Shown: one piece after another, positions 8,944-15,933 of the stretch
Layout: each line of letters opens with the position of its first letter
Numbering within the stretch: position 1 is the stretch's first letter
The notes under the pieces: model-generated
What the model was told of the DNA's origin: nothing
Database searches by the model: none
What the model saw: the letters and a program-made list of their open reading frames with translations, nothing else
Position numbers and translations under genes: made by a program
DNA from: Fusobacterium sp. SYSU M8D902
Lineage (GTDB): Bacteria; Fusobacteriota; Fusobacteriia; Fusobacteriales; Fusobacteriaceae
Length of the DNA stretch: 60,556 nt
NCBI RefSeq assembly: GCF_040199715.1
Contig: NZ_JBEFNA010000009.1
Location: forward strand, 1 to 60,556
Direction: 5' to 3'

Positions 8944-9204
8944 CTATTTTTTATTTATATAAAGCGATCCCTTCCAGGCTCCCTCTTCAATTATTTTTGC
9001 TTCTACTCCATAGTTTTTATCTAAATCTTCAATAATAGTTCTTGCATAATCTTTGAAATCATCAGTTGAGATCACATTTAAAAGTCCTGCATTAGCATCC
9101 ACTGTTCTCACAACTCCTATTCCCTCATAGGCTTCTATTATCTTATTGATAAAATCTATGTCCTCTTTTCTACTTTGAATTAAAAATTCGTAGCTTGTTA
9201 ACAT
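8944..9204 (-). CDS. Small conserved protein resembling DUF4911
   Basis: The 86-aa protein starts MLTSYEFLIQSRKEDIDFIN, with a later GIGVVRTVDANAGLLNVIST segment. It appears to be a small alpha/beta domain with no visible catalytic motif, signal peptide or membrane segment. The pattern recalls DUF4911, a family of unknown function seen next to translation genes in anaerobes; this match is from memory. A GGAGG site precedes the ATG. Its place beside khpA suggests a link to RNA or ribosome work, which is inference only. Confidence 0.65.
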   Translation of the reverse strand: MLTSYEFLIQSRKEDIDFINKIIEAYEGIGVVRTVDANAGLLNVISTDDFKDYARTIIEDLDKNYGVEAKIIEEGAWKGSLYINKK

Positions 9205-9216
9205 AGTTCCTCCAAT

Positions 9217-9247
9217 ATTTTAAAATAGAGAGTGATGCCACTCTCTA
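9217..9247 (-). terminator. Terminator-like hairpin between rsmA and the DUF4911-like gene
   Basis: A perfect 9-bp stem (TAGAGAGTG, loop of 4, CACTCTCTA, 226-247 of this kb) is followed on the minus strand by TTTTAAAATATT. The U tract is imperfect, so partial termination that tunes downstream expression is more likely than a full stop. Confidence 0.5.
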
Positions 9248-9251
9248 AATT

Positions 9252-10046
9252 CTATTTATTTTCAAAAATTGAAATCAAGTTTAAGAAATCATCAATTGAT
9301 AGATTCTCTGCTCTCTCATTTTCAGCTATTCCAGCTTTTTCTAAAACAACTCTTAACTCATCTTTAGAATATCCTAGACTTGAGAAGTTGTTCAAAAGAT
9401 TTTTTCTTTTGTTAGCAAAAGCTGCTTTAACATATTTAAAGAAAATTTCCTCTTGAATCTGATTTTCATATCTCTTATCTTTATATAGTTTAATTGACAT
9501 AAAAGCTGAATCCACTTTAGGAACTGGTGTGAAAAACTCCTTAGGGATAGTGAAAAGATACTCAGCCTCACCATAATATTCAACTGCTAAAGTTAAAACA
9601 CTTCTCTCTTTTCCTTTTTTAGCACAGATTCTCTCTGCCACTTCCTTTTGAACCATAATATATATCTCATCTATTATCTCTCTATTTTCAATCAGCTTAT
9701 TGATTATAGGTGATGTTATATAATAAGGTATATTGGCAACAACCTTTGTCCCTTCTCCTACATACTCTCTTAAATCAGTCTCTAGTACATCATTCATTAC
9801 AAGAGTGTACTTAGGATTTCCATCAAATTTTTTTCTTAATATTTTTTCTAAATCTCTATCTATTTCAACAGTTACAACCTTTTTAGCTGTGTCCAAAAGT
9901 AGTGCTGTCAATGCTCCTTCACCAGGCCCTATCTCTAAAACAGTATCCTCAGCTTGAACATTTGAAACTTCCATAATCTTTCTCAACACTTCTCTCTGAT
10001 CAGTTAAAAAGTTCTGTCCAAATTTTTTCTTATGTTTAAAGGACAT
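9252..10046 (-). CDS. rsmA: 16S rRNA dimethyladenosine transferase (KsgA)
   Basis: RsmA adds two methyl groups to each of A1518 and A1519 near the 3' end of 16S rRNA during 30S maturation. The 264-aa protein has KKFGQNFLTD at the start, the SAM-binding VLEIGPGEGALT motif (~residues 40-51), and the catalytic NIPYYITSPI motif, matching the N-L/I-P-Y-N/Y pattern. The C-terminal helical domain (AFANKRKNLLNN) is present. GGAGGG precedes the ATG. Confidence 0.97.
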   Translation of the reverse strand: MSFKHKKKFGQNFLTDQREVLRKIMEVSNVQAEDTVLEIGPGEGALTALLLDTAKKVVTVEIDRDLEKILRKKFDGNPKYTLVMNDVLETDLREYVGEGTKVVANIPYYITSPIINKLIENREIIDEIYIMVQKEVAERICAKKGKERSVLTLAVEYYGEAEYLFTIPKEFFTPVPKVDSAFMSIKLYKDKRYENQIQEEIFFKYVKAAFANKRKNLLNNFSSLGYSKDELRVVLEKAGIAENERAENLSIDDFLNLISIFENK

Positions 10047-10057
10047 TTTCCCTCCAA

Positions 10058-10579
10058 TTAATTTTTTACAACTACTCCTATATAAGGTAAATTTCTATAA
10101 TATTGATCATAGTCTAATCCATATCCTATTACAAATTCGTCAGGGATTTCAAATCCTACATACTCACCTTTCATCTCAACAGTTCTTCTACTAGGCTTAT
10201 CTAATAGAGTACAAACTTTTAGAGATTTAACTCCTCTATCTTGGAATAATTTTTTTACGTGACTTAAAGTTAATCCAGTATCAATTATATCTTCAACTAT
10301 TAAGATATCCTTATCTTTTAAATCAATAGTAGTATCTTTTGAAACTTTGATTACACCAGTACTTGTTGTTCCAGAGTAACTAGAAACACTCATAAAATCA
10401 ATTACAAGAGGTAGGTTTATCTCTTTTATAAGATCACTCATAAAAACTATAGAACCTTTTAATAGTCCAATAACTACTAATTCTTTCCCTTGATAATCCT
10501 TTTCAATCTCTTTAGCTAATTCTTTGATTCTTTTTTCAACCTCTTCTCTTGTTAAAAGAGTTTTAATAGTATAATCCAC
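10058..10579 (-). CDS. hpt: Hypoxanthine phosphoribosyltransferase
   Basis: Hpt salvages hypoxanthine and guanine to IMP and GMP using PRPP. The 173-aa protein shows the PRPP-binding signature VEDIIDTGLTLSHV (~residues 93-106), preceded by LKGSIVFMSDL, and the C-terminal FVIGYGLDYDQYYRNLPYIG typical of this family. The start is GTG at 10579 with AAGGAGG 7 nt upstream. It is the first gene of the long minus operon and shares a divergent promoter region with the PASTA gene. Confidence 0.95.
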   Translation of the reverse strand: MDYTIKTLLTREEVEKRIKELAKEIEKDYQGKELVVIGLLKGSIVFMSDLIKEINLPLVIDFMSVSSYSGTTSTGVIKVSKDTTIDLKDKDILIVEDIIDTGLTLSHVKKLFQDRGVKSLKVCTLLDKPSRRTVEMKGEYVGFEIPDEFVIGYGLDYDQYYRNLPYIGVVVKN

Positions 10580-10643
10580 TCCATATCCTCCTTTTAAAAT
10601 ACAACTTTGGGAAGTTATATTTTAATAAAATCAATTACGATAT

Positions 10644-10672
10644 ATTTTATCATTTAATCTAGAAATTATCAA
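10644..10672 (-). promoter_or_regulatory. Promoter of the hpt operon
   Basis: Minus-strand TTGATA (10672-10667) and TAAAAT (10649-10644) are spaced 17 nt apart. The -35 box is the mirror image of the -35 box of the divergent promoter. Confidence 0.65.
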
Positions 10673-10679
10673 GTAGTTA

Positions 10680-10708
10680 TTGATATTTTATGTATCTTAT
10701 GATATTAT
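10680..10708 (+). promoter_or_regulatory. Promoter of the PASTA-rsgA-rpe operon
   Basis: TTGATA (10680-10685) and TATTAT (10703-10708) are spaced 17 nt apart, about 37 nt before the chosen start codon. Confidence 0.65.
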
Positions 10709-10744
10709 CATTATTATAAAGAAATTAAAATTATGGAGGAATTA

Positions 10745-11455
10745 ATGGATAAAAAATTAATCTCTATTTGGGGTGGAATAATTTTAGGATTCATTTTATT
10801 GGGGATATTTTTTCTAAATATCTTTCAAATTATCTACTTTAATGAAAAATATTATAAGGTTCCTGACCTAAAAACATACACTTTAGAAAGAGCTCAAGAG
10901 ATGTTAAAAGGGAGTGAACTTCATATCAGAGAGGTTGGAGAGGAGTTTTCTGATCTCCCAATAGGTGAGATATTTTTGCAAGAGCCTGAAGCTGATGCTA
11001 TTGTCAAAAAAAATAGAAATATTAAGGTTTGGGTGAGCAAGGGATCTGCTCTTATTGACGTTCCCAATCTAACAGGAATGAACTTTTTAGATGCAAAAGT
11101 TATTGCTGAACAAAAGGGACTTATTGTTGATAAAGTTGTATCTATAAAGACTCAAGGTATGTATAATGAGGTGGTGGCAACTGATCCTCCTACTAATACG
11201 TTGATGACAAAAGGACAAAAAGTATCATTTCTTGTAAATGGCTCAGAACAGGTAGCTGAGATTAGAATGCCTGATATAATCGGCAAGAGTTTTGATTCAG
11301 CTTTAGAACTTCTTACCAAAAATGCACTTATAGTTGGAAATGTTGAATTTTCTTCTGTACCTGAAGTTAAGAAAAATGTTATAATAAAGAGTAGTGTAAG
11401 TGCTGGAACTAAAATTCCTGCTGGATCATCTATTGATTTAGTTATAAATAATTAA
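10745..11455 (+). CDS. Membrane-anchored PASTA-domain protein without a kinase domain
   Basis: The 236-aa protein has a short cytoplasmic start (MDKKLIS), one transmembrane helix (~9-30), then three consecutive PASTA domains (~33-98, 99-165, 170-235). They are recognised by repeats of VPDLKTYTLERAQEML, VPNLTGMNFLDAKVIA and MPDIIGKSFDSALELL. PASTA domains bind muropeptides or lipid II outside the cell. The gene sits directly before rsgA and rpe, the slot of the Ser/Thr kinase prkC in Firmicutes, but no kinase domain is present. ATG at 10745 is chosen because GGAGG lies 5 nt upstream; an ATG at 10733 contains that site. Confidence 0.88.
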   Translation: MDKKLISIWGGIILGFILLGIFFLNIFQIIYFNEKYYKVPDLKTYTLERAQEMLKGSELHIREVGEEFSDLPIGEIFLQEPEADAIVKKNRNIKVWVSKGSALIDVPNLTGMNFLDAKVIAEQKGLIVDKVVSIKTQGMYNEVVATDPPTNTLMTKGQKVSFLVNGSEQVAEIRMPDIIGKSFDSALELLTKNALIVGNVEFSSVPEVKKNVIIKSSVSAGTKIPAGSSIDLVINN

Positions 11456-11477
11456 ACTACTTTAGGAGGTATTAAAA

Positions 11478-12359
11478 ATTAAAGGAAGAGTGATCAATAA
11501 AATACAGGGTTTTTACTATGTTAAGTGTGAAGACAATGTTTACGAATGTAAACTAAGAGGTATTTTAAAAAGAAAAGAGAGTAAAGATAACTGTGTCGTT
11601 GGAGATATTGTAGAGATTTCTGAAGACAATTCTATTGTAAATATCTATGAAAGAAAGAATTTGGTTGAAAGACCTTTAGTAGCAAATATAGATTATCTTG
11701 TGATACAATTTGCTGGAAAGGATCCAGATATTGACTATGAAAGATTAAACATTTTACTTTTGAGAAGTTTTTTCTACAAAATAAAGCCAATAGTTATCAT
11801 CAATAAGATTGATCTGCTCACTGATGAGGAGTTAGATGAGATAAAAGAGAGATTAAGATTTTTAGAGAAATTAAACATAAGATATTTTTTAATCTCACAG
11901 AAAAAAAACATTGGAGTAGATGAGTTAAAACTATTCCTAAAAGATAGAATTACTGCCTTTGGTGGTCCGAGTGGTGTTGGAAAATCAAGTATTATAAATC
12001 TCTTGCAAAATGAGAAAAAACTTGAAACAGGTGAAACTAGTAAACGTCTGAGAAGAGGAAAGCATACTACAAAGGATACTAATCTCCTTGAATTGGAAGA
12101 TGGTGGTTATATAATTGATACACCTGGTTTCTCTTCAGTAGAACTTCCAGATATAAAAGATGCTCAGGAATTGATAGCTCTTTTCCCAGAGTTTGAAAAT
12201 AGAGGTGCTTGTAAATTTAACAACTGTTTACATCTGAATGAACCCTCTTGTGGAATAAAAAATGCTGTAGAGAGTGGAGAAATAAGCAAGGAAAGATATG
12301 AGTTTTATAAAAAAGTTTATGATAAATTAAAATATGAGAGGTGGAATAGATATGAGTAA
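11478..12359 (+). CDS. rsgA: Ribosome small-subunit-dependent GTPase A (apparent AUU start)
   Basis: RsgA is a circularly permuted GTPase that checks late 30S maturation. It has an OB fold (~1-70), then G4 (NKID), G1 ([10 protein letters not shown]) and G3 (DTPGF) in permuted order, and a C-terminal zinc finger with C...C..H..C ([16 protein letters not shown]). The first standard start, GTG at 11490, has no well-placed ribosome binding site and would remove the K-G-R residues that begin this family. AGGAGG at 11464-11469 lies 8 nt before ATT at 11478, giving (M)[16 protein letters not shown] therefore favour an AUU start. The 3' end overlaps rpe by 8 nt. Confidence 0.93.
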   Translation: MKGRVINKIQGFYYVKCEDNVYECKLRGILKRKESKDNCVVGDIVEISEDNSIVNIYERKNLVERPLVANIDYLVIQFAGKDPDIDYERLNILLLRSFFYKIKPIVIINKIDLLTDEELDEIKERLRFLEKLNIRYFLISQKKNIGVDELKLFLKDRITAFGGPSGVGKSSIINLLQNEKKLETGETSKRLRRGKHTTKDTNLLELEDGGYIIDTPGFSSVELPDIKDAQELIALFPEFENRGACKFNNCLHLNEPSCGIKNAVESGEISKERYEFYKKVYDKLKYERWNRYE

Positions 12360-12990
12360 TATAAAAATAGCTCCTTCTATATTATCTGCTGATTTCAGCA
12401 AATTAGGAGAAGAGATTATAGCAATTGATAAGGCTGGTGCAGATTATGTACACATTGACGTTATGGACGGGATTTTTGTTCCTAACATCACTTTTGGTGC
12501 TCCTGTTATAAAAGCTATTAGAAATAAAACTGAATTAGTTTTTGATGTTCATTTAATGATAGATAAACCTGAAAGATATATTGAGGATTTTGTTAAGGCT
12601 GGTGCTGATCTAATTACTGTTCATGCTGAGTCAACTATACATCTACACAGAGTTATTCAACAGATTAAATCATTTGGAATTAAAGCTGCTGTTTCTTTAA
12701 ATCCTGCAACTCCTGTTGATGTTCTTAAATATATAATTGATGAATTAGATATGGTTCTTGTTATGAGTGTTAACCCTGGATTTGGTGGACAAAAATTTAT
12801 AGAGAGTTCTATACAAAAAATAAAAGATGTTAGAGCTTTGAGCAAAGATATTGATATCCAAGTAGATGGGGGAATTACTGATGCTACAATCGGAAGATGT
12901 ATAGAAGCTGGTGCCAATATATTTGTAGCTGGTTCTTATGTTTTCTCTGGAGACTATAAAGAAAGAATAGAAAATTTAAAGAGAGGTTAA
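12352..12990 (+). CDS. rpe: Ribulose-phosphate 3-epimerase
   Basis: Rpe interconverts ribulose-5-phosphate and xylulose-5-phosphate in the pentose phosphate pathway. The 212-aa TIM barrel has [13 protein letters not shown], the metal-binding VHIDVMDG and FDVHLMI motifs, [11 protein letters not shown] and IQVDGGI, all hallmarks of the family. Start ATG 12352 is used because homologues begin at (M)xxIKIAPS and GAGAGGTGG lies about 7 nt upstream; an ATG 18 nt earlier lies inside rsgA without a good site. It overlaps rsgA, so the two are probably coupled in translation. Confidence 0.97.
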   Translation: MSNIKIAPSILSADFSKLGEEIIAIDKAGADYVHIDVMDGIFVPNITFGAPVIKAIRNKTELVFDVHLMIDKPERYIEDFVKAGADLITVHAESTIHLHRVIQQIKSFGIKAAVSLNPATPVDVLKYIIDELDMVLVMSVNPGFGGQKFIESSIQKIKDVRALSKDIDIQVDGGITDATIGRCIEAGANIFVAGSYVFSGDYKERIENLKRG

Positions 12991-12993
12991 TAT

Positions 12994-13677
12994 ATGACTG
13001 TGATGACTGAAAATATTAATAAAGTAAATGAGATATTAGAAGATTTTTATAAACTATTTTATAAAACTGAAGATATGGCTCTTAAAAGAGGTATAAAATG
13101 CTTAACTCACACTGAGTTACACCTAATTGAAGCAATTGGTGGAGAATCTCTTACTATGAATGAACTTTCTGATAAGATTGGAATAACTATGGGAACTGCT
13201 ACTGTGGCTGTATCTAAGCTTACAGAAAAGGGATTTATCACTAGAATCCGTTCAAACTCTGATAGAAGAAAGGTATATGTTTCTTTAACTGACAAGGGAA
13301 GTAAAGCTTTAACTTATCACAATAACTATCATAAAATGATTATGTCTAGTATAACTGAAAATATAGCTGATAAAGATCTAAGTCATTTTATTGAGATCTT
13401 TGAACTAATTCTTGGTGCTTTACAAGAGAAAACTGATTACTTCAAACCACTTACAATCGTTGATTTTGCTGTTGGTGAAAAAGTATCAATAGTAGAAATA
13501 AAAGGAACTCCTATTGTTCAGAAATACTTTGCTGGTCACGGAATTGAAAACTTTAGTGTTGTAGAGGTTATGCCTCACTCATCTAAAGAGGTATTTGTTA
13601 TAAAATCTCCTACTGGTGAGATTGTTGAATTAGATATTTTAGATGCTAAAAATCTAATTGGTATAAAAGCTGACTAA
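12994..13677 (+). CDS. MarR-type regulator fused to a FeoA-like domain
   Basis: The 227-aa protein has an N-terminal MarR winged helix-turn-helix (~20-145: LTMNELSDKIGITMGTATVA, then the wing IRSNSDRRKVYVSLTD). A C-terminal ~75-aa FeoA/SH3-like domain follows (LTIVDFAVGEKVSIVEIKG, HGIENFSVVEV, NLIGIKAD). FeoA-like tails occur in metal-sensing DtxR-type regulators, so a metal- or iron-related signal is plausible for this protein, although no metal ligands can be assigned here. It starts 3 nt after rpe, with GAGAGG 7 nt before the ATG, and is likely cotranscribed with rpe and rqcH. Confidence 0.85.
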   Translation: MTVMTENINKVNEILEDFYKLFYKTEDMALKRGIKCLTHTELHLIEAIGGESLTMNELSDKIGITMGTATVAVSKLTEKGFITRIRSNSDRRKVYVSLTDKGSKALTYHNNYHKMIMSSITENIADKDLSHFIEIFELILGALQEKTDYFKPLTIVDFAVGEKVSIVEIKGTPIVQKYFAGHGIENFSVVEVMPHSSKEVFVIKSPTGEIVELDILDAKNLIGIKAD

Positions 13678-13692
13678 AGATGGTGATATATA

Positions 13693-15321
13693 ATGTTTTA
13701 TATTGATGGAGTATCTTTAAATAAGATAAAAGATGAACTAAAAAATAATCTTACTGGAAAAAAAATCAATAAAATTACAAAAAATACAGAGACTTCTCTA
13801 TCAATATACTTTGGTAAAATGGAGCTTGTATTTTCATGTAATCCAAATTTTCCAATATGTTACATTACAAATTCAAAAGAGGGAGTTCTTGAAAGTAGTG
13901 CTGGTTTGGCAGCCAATATGAAGAAACACCTTCTCAATGCTATGCTAACTGATATCGTTCAATTGGGATTTGATAGAATACTTAATTTTAAGTTTTCTAA
14001 AATAAATGAACTTGGTGAGATCAAAAACTATAATATATATTTTGAAATTATGGGAAAATACTCAAACTTTATCTTTACAGATGAAAATGATAAGATAATT
14101 GATCTTCTTAAAAGATTCTCTCTTGAAGAGAACAGATTGAGAGCACTGTTCCCAGGCATCAGTTATGAACAACCAATTATTGAGAAAAAAATATCTCCTC
14201 TTGAACTAGATGAAAAAAGATTTGTAGAGTTTTCAGAAAATGGAACTCTTTTAAAGAGTGTAGAGGGTGTTGGAAAAGTTCTTTTACAAAGTCTCAACAG
14301 CTTTCAAGATTTTAAAGATATTTTAAATAGTAACTTAGCTCCAAAAATATTTTTAAATAGTAAAAGAATTGTCCTAGCTACTGTTCTTAATATCACTCCA
14401 AAATCTAAATATGATGAGGTTTTAGAGTTTGAATCATTCAGAGAGATCATCAACTACTACATCTCTTCTGAAAATCTTTCAAGTAGTTTTGATTCTTTAA
14501 AAAGTCAACTTATGGATAATATCATAAAGAGAGTTAAAAAGGATGAGAAAATACTTAAAGTACTAGCTAAAGAGAAAGAGGATAAGATCGATTATGAAAA
14601 ATATAAGGAGCAAGGAGATATTCTAGCTTCTTGTATATACTCTGTAAAAAAAGGTATGTCTTCAGTAGATGCTTATGATTTCTATAACGATACTATGATA
14701 AAGATACCTCTAGAGCCACAACACACACCTCAAGAGAATCTTGAAAAAATCTATAAAAAATATAATAAATTAAAAAGAGGACTTGAAGCTAACTCTAGAA
14801 GAGTAGTTGAGGTTTCTCAAGATTTAGATTATCTAAACAGTATCAAACTTTTTATTGAAACAAGTAACGATATTAATAATTTAAGATTGATACATGAGGA
14901 GCTTATATCTCAAGGATATTTAAAACAAAGTAATAAAAAAGGAAAATCTAAAAAACAGAGTAGAGAGATTGGTTATGGAGTAGTTGAAGGTGAAAACTAC
15001 AAAATTTTATATGGTAGAAACAATATAGAAAATGACAATCTGACTTTTAAAGTCGCTGATAAAAATGACATCTGGTTACATAGTAAAAATATTCCAGGTT
15101 CTCATGTCATTATAAAGTGTGAAGAGTTAACTGATGATATACTTTTTAGAGGGGCAGAGATTGCTGCTTTTTATAGTAAGGGCTTCACTGGAGATAAGAT
15201 AAGTGTTGACTATACTCAAAAAAGATATATCAATAAACCAAAGGGTGGTAAACCCGGTTTTGTTACCTATATCAATGAAAAAAATATCCTTGTTGTAAAA
15301 CCTGAAAAACTATCAGATTAA
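13693..15321 (+). CDS. rqcH: RqcH / NFACT-family (FbpA-like) ribosome quality control protein
   Basis: RqcH binds stalled 50S subunits carrying peptidyl-tRNA and directs alanine tailing of the blocked chain; homologues were first named fibronectin-binding proteins. The 542-aa protein has NFACT-N (~1-190, FYIDGVSLNKI start), a helix-hairpin-helix/coiled-coil middle (~260-430) and C-terminal NFACT-R (~440-540: DIWLHSKNIPGSHVII, KGGKPGFVTY). Length is a little below the usual 560-580 aa. A terminator follows. Confidence 0.92.
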   Translation: MFYIDGVSLNKIKDELKNNLTGKKINKITKNTETSLSIYFGKMELVFSCNPNFPICYITNSKEGVLESSAGLAANMKKHLLNAMLTDIVQLGFDRILNFKFSKINELGEIKNYNIYFEIMGKYSNFIFTDENDKIIDLLKRFSLEENRLRALFPGISYEQPIIEKKISPLELDEKRFVEFSENGTLLKSVEGVGKVLLQSLNSFQDFKDILNSNLAPKIFLNSKRIVLATVLNITPKSKYDEVLEFESFREIINYYISSENLSSSFDSLKSQLMDNIIKRVKKDEKILKVLAKEKEDKIDYEKYKEQGDILASCIYSVKKGMSSVDAYDFYNDTMIKIPLEPQHTPQENLEKIYKKYNKLKRGLEANSRRVVEVSQDLDYLNSIKLFIETSNDINNLRLIHEELISQGYLKQSNKKGKSKKQSREIGYGVVEGENYKILYGRNNIENDNLTFKVADKNDIWLHSKNIPGSHVIIKCEELTDDILFRGAEIAAFYSKGFTGDKISVDYTQKRYINKPKGGKPGFVTYINEKNILVVKPEKLSD

Positions 15322-15341
15322 AACAACTTAAAGGAGTAAAT

Positions 15342-15386
15342 GAAAAGGAAAAAAATTACTTCAATGTAACTTTTTTCCTTTTTTAC
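15342..15386 (+). terminator. Terminator after rqcH (member of a shared terminator family)
   Basis: The long stem AAAAGGAAAAAAATTAC...GTAACTTTTTTCCTTTT ends in T residues. Its A-rich arm and TTAC core recur in the terminators at 24571-24643 and 37554-37613. Because its arms are A- and U-rich, it may also act on the opposing globin gene. Confidence 0.8.
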
Positions 15387-15409
15387 TAACTTAATATTTT
15401 GTAACAGAT

Positions 15410-15844
15410 CTATTTTTTATTATACATATCAGCTTCAACTTTAATAAATATATCTGCTATTACACCATAAGCTTCTCCCCAAGCTGTTAAGATCTCATCT
15501 GTTGCTGCATCTCCTAACACCTCTTTAATTGCACCTAACAAATACTTTCCAACTATTGGATAATGCTCTGGTTTAACATTTAAATTTACATGTGTCTTTC
15601 CTATTTTTTCAACAGTAGGCATTAAAACTCCTAAGTTCTCAATGTTTTGAGCAGCTGCTAAAACTGTCATAGCCAGTGCTTTAGGCTGTGATCCATCCTT
15701 TTGCTTATCTTGATCAAACATAGCTTTTATCTCTGGATTCTCTCCCAACATATTTTTATAGAAAACTTGAGTTATCTCTACACCTCTTTCCTTCAATACA
15801 GGTACTGTTGATTTTATTATATCTATTGTTTTTTGTGATAACAT
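15410..15844 (-). CDS. Single-domain globin (Vitreoscilla-hemoglobin/flavohemoglobin-like)
   Basis: The 144-aa globin matches the N-terminal domain of Hmp flavohemoglobins with no reductase part. Expected residues are visible: a Tyr in FYKNM (B10), a Phe in AMFDQDK (CD1), a Gln in AAAQNI (E7 region) and the proximal His in [16 protein letters not shown] (F8). Likely roles are NO or O2 binding and detoxification in an anaerobe. The ribosome binding site is TCCTCC-complement. The gene is monocistronic, with two palindromes over its promoter (15871-15917), suggesting repressor or Crp/Fnr-type control. Confidence 0.93.
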   Translation of the reverse strand: MLSQKTIDIIKSTVPVLKERGVEITQVFYKNMLGENPEIKAMFDQDKQKDGSQPKALAMTVLAAAQNIENLGVLMPTVEKIGKTHVNLNVKPEHYPIVGKYLLGAIKEVLGDAATDEILTAWGEAYGVIADIFIKVEADMYNKK

Positions 15845-15870
15845 ATTAATCCTCCTCTAAATAGTTTACT

Positions 15871-15888
15871 AATATAGTATACTATATT
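15871..15888. promoter_or_regulatory. 18-bp perfect palindrome over the globin -10 region
   Basis: AATATAGTATACTATATT is a perfect inverted repeat lying 27 nt upstream of the globin ATG. It contains TAGTAT/TATACT, usable as a -10 box, so a protein bound here would block the promoter. Confidence 0.5.
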
Positions 15889-15903
15889 TTTCAGAAAAAA
15901 TCT

Positions 15904-15917
15904 GTAACATATGTTAC
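15904..15917. promoter_or_regulatory. 14-bp palindrome over the globin -35 region
   Basis: GTAACATATGTTAC is a perfect dyad (GTAAC-N4-GTTAC) about 16 bp upstream of the 18-bp palindrome and spans the likely -35 box. The shape is that of a dimeric Crp/Fnr-type operator. A T tract follows on the minus strand, so it could alternatively be a weak terminator for the upstream ligase gene. Confidence 0.45.
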
Positions 15918-15933
15918 CAAATTTCAATTTTTT

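Noticed and set aside
9226-9247. A full stop of transcription between rsmA and the khpA group
   Set aside because: The hairpin is perfect but the U tract is broken by AAAA, so partial attenuation is more likely.
11490-11492. GTG as the rsgA start
   Set aside because: The ribosome binding site is too far upstream, the codon has only a weak GGAAG directly before it, and it drops conserved N-terminal residues.
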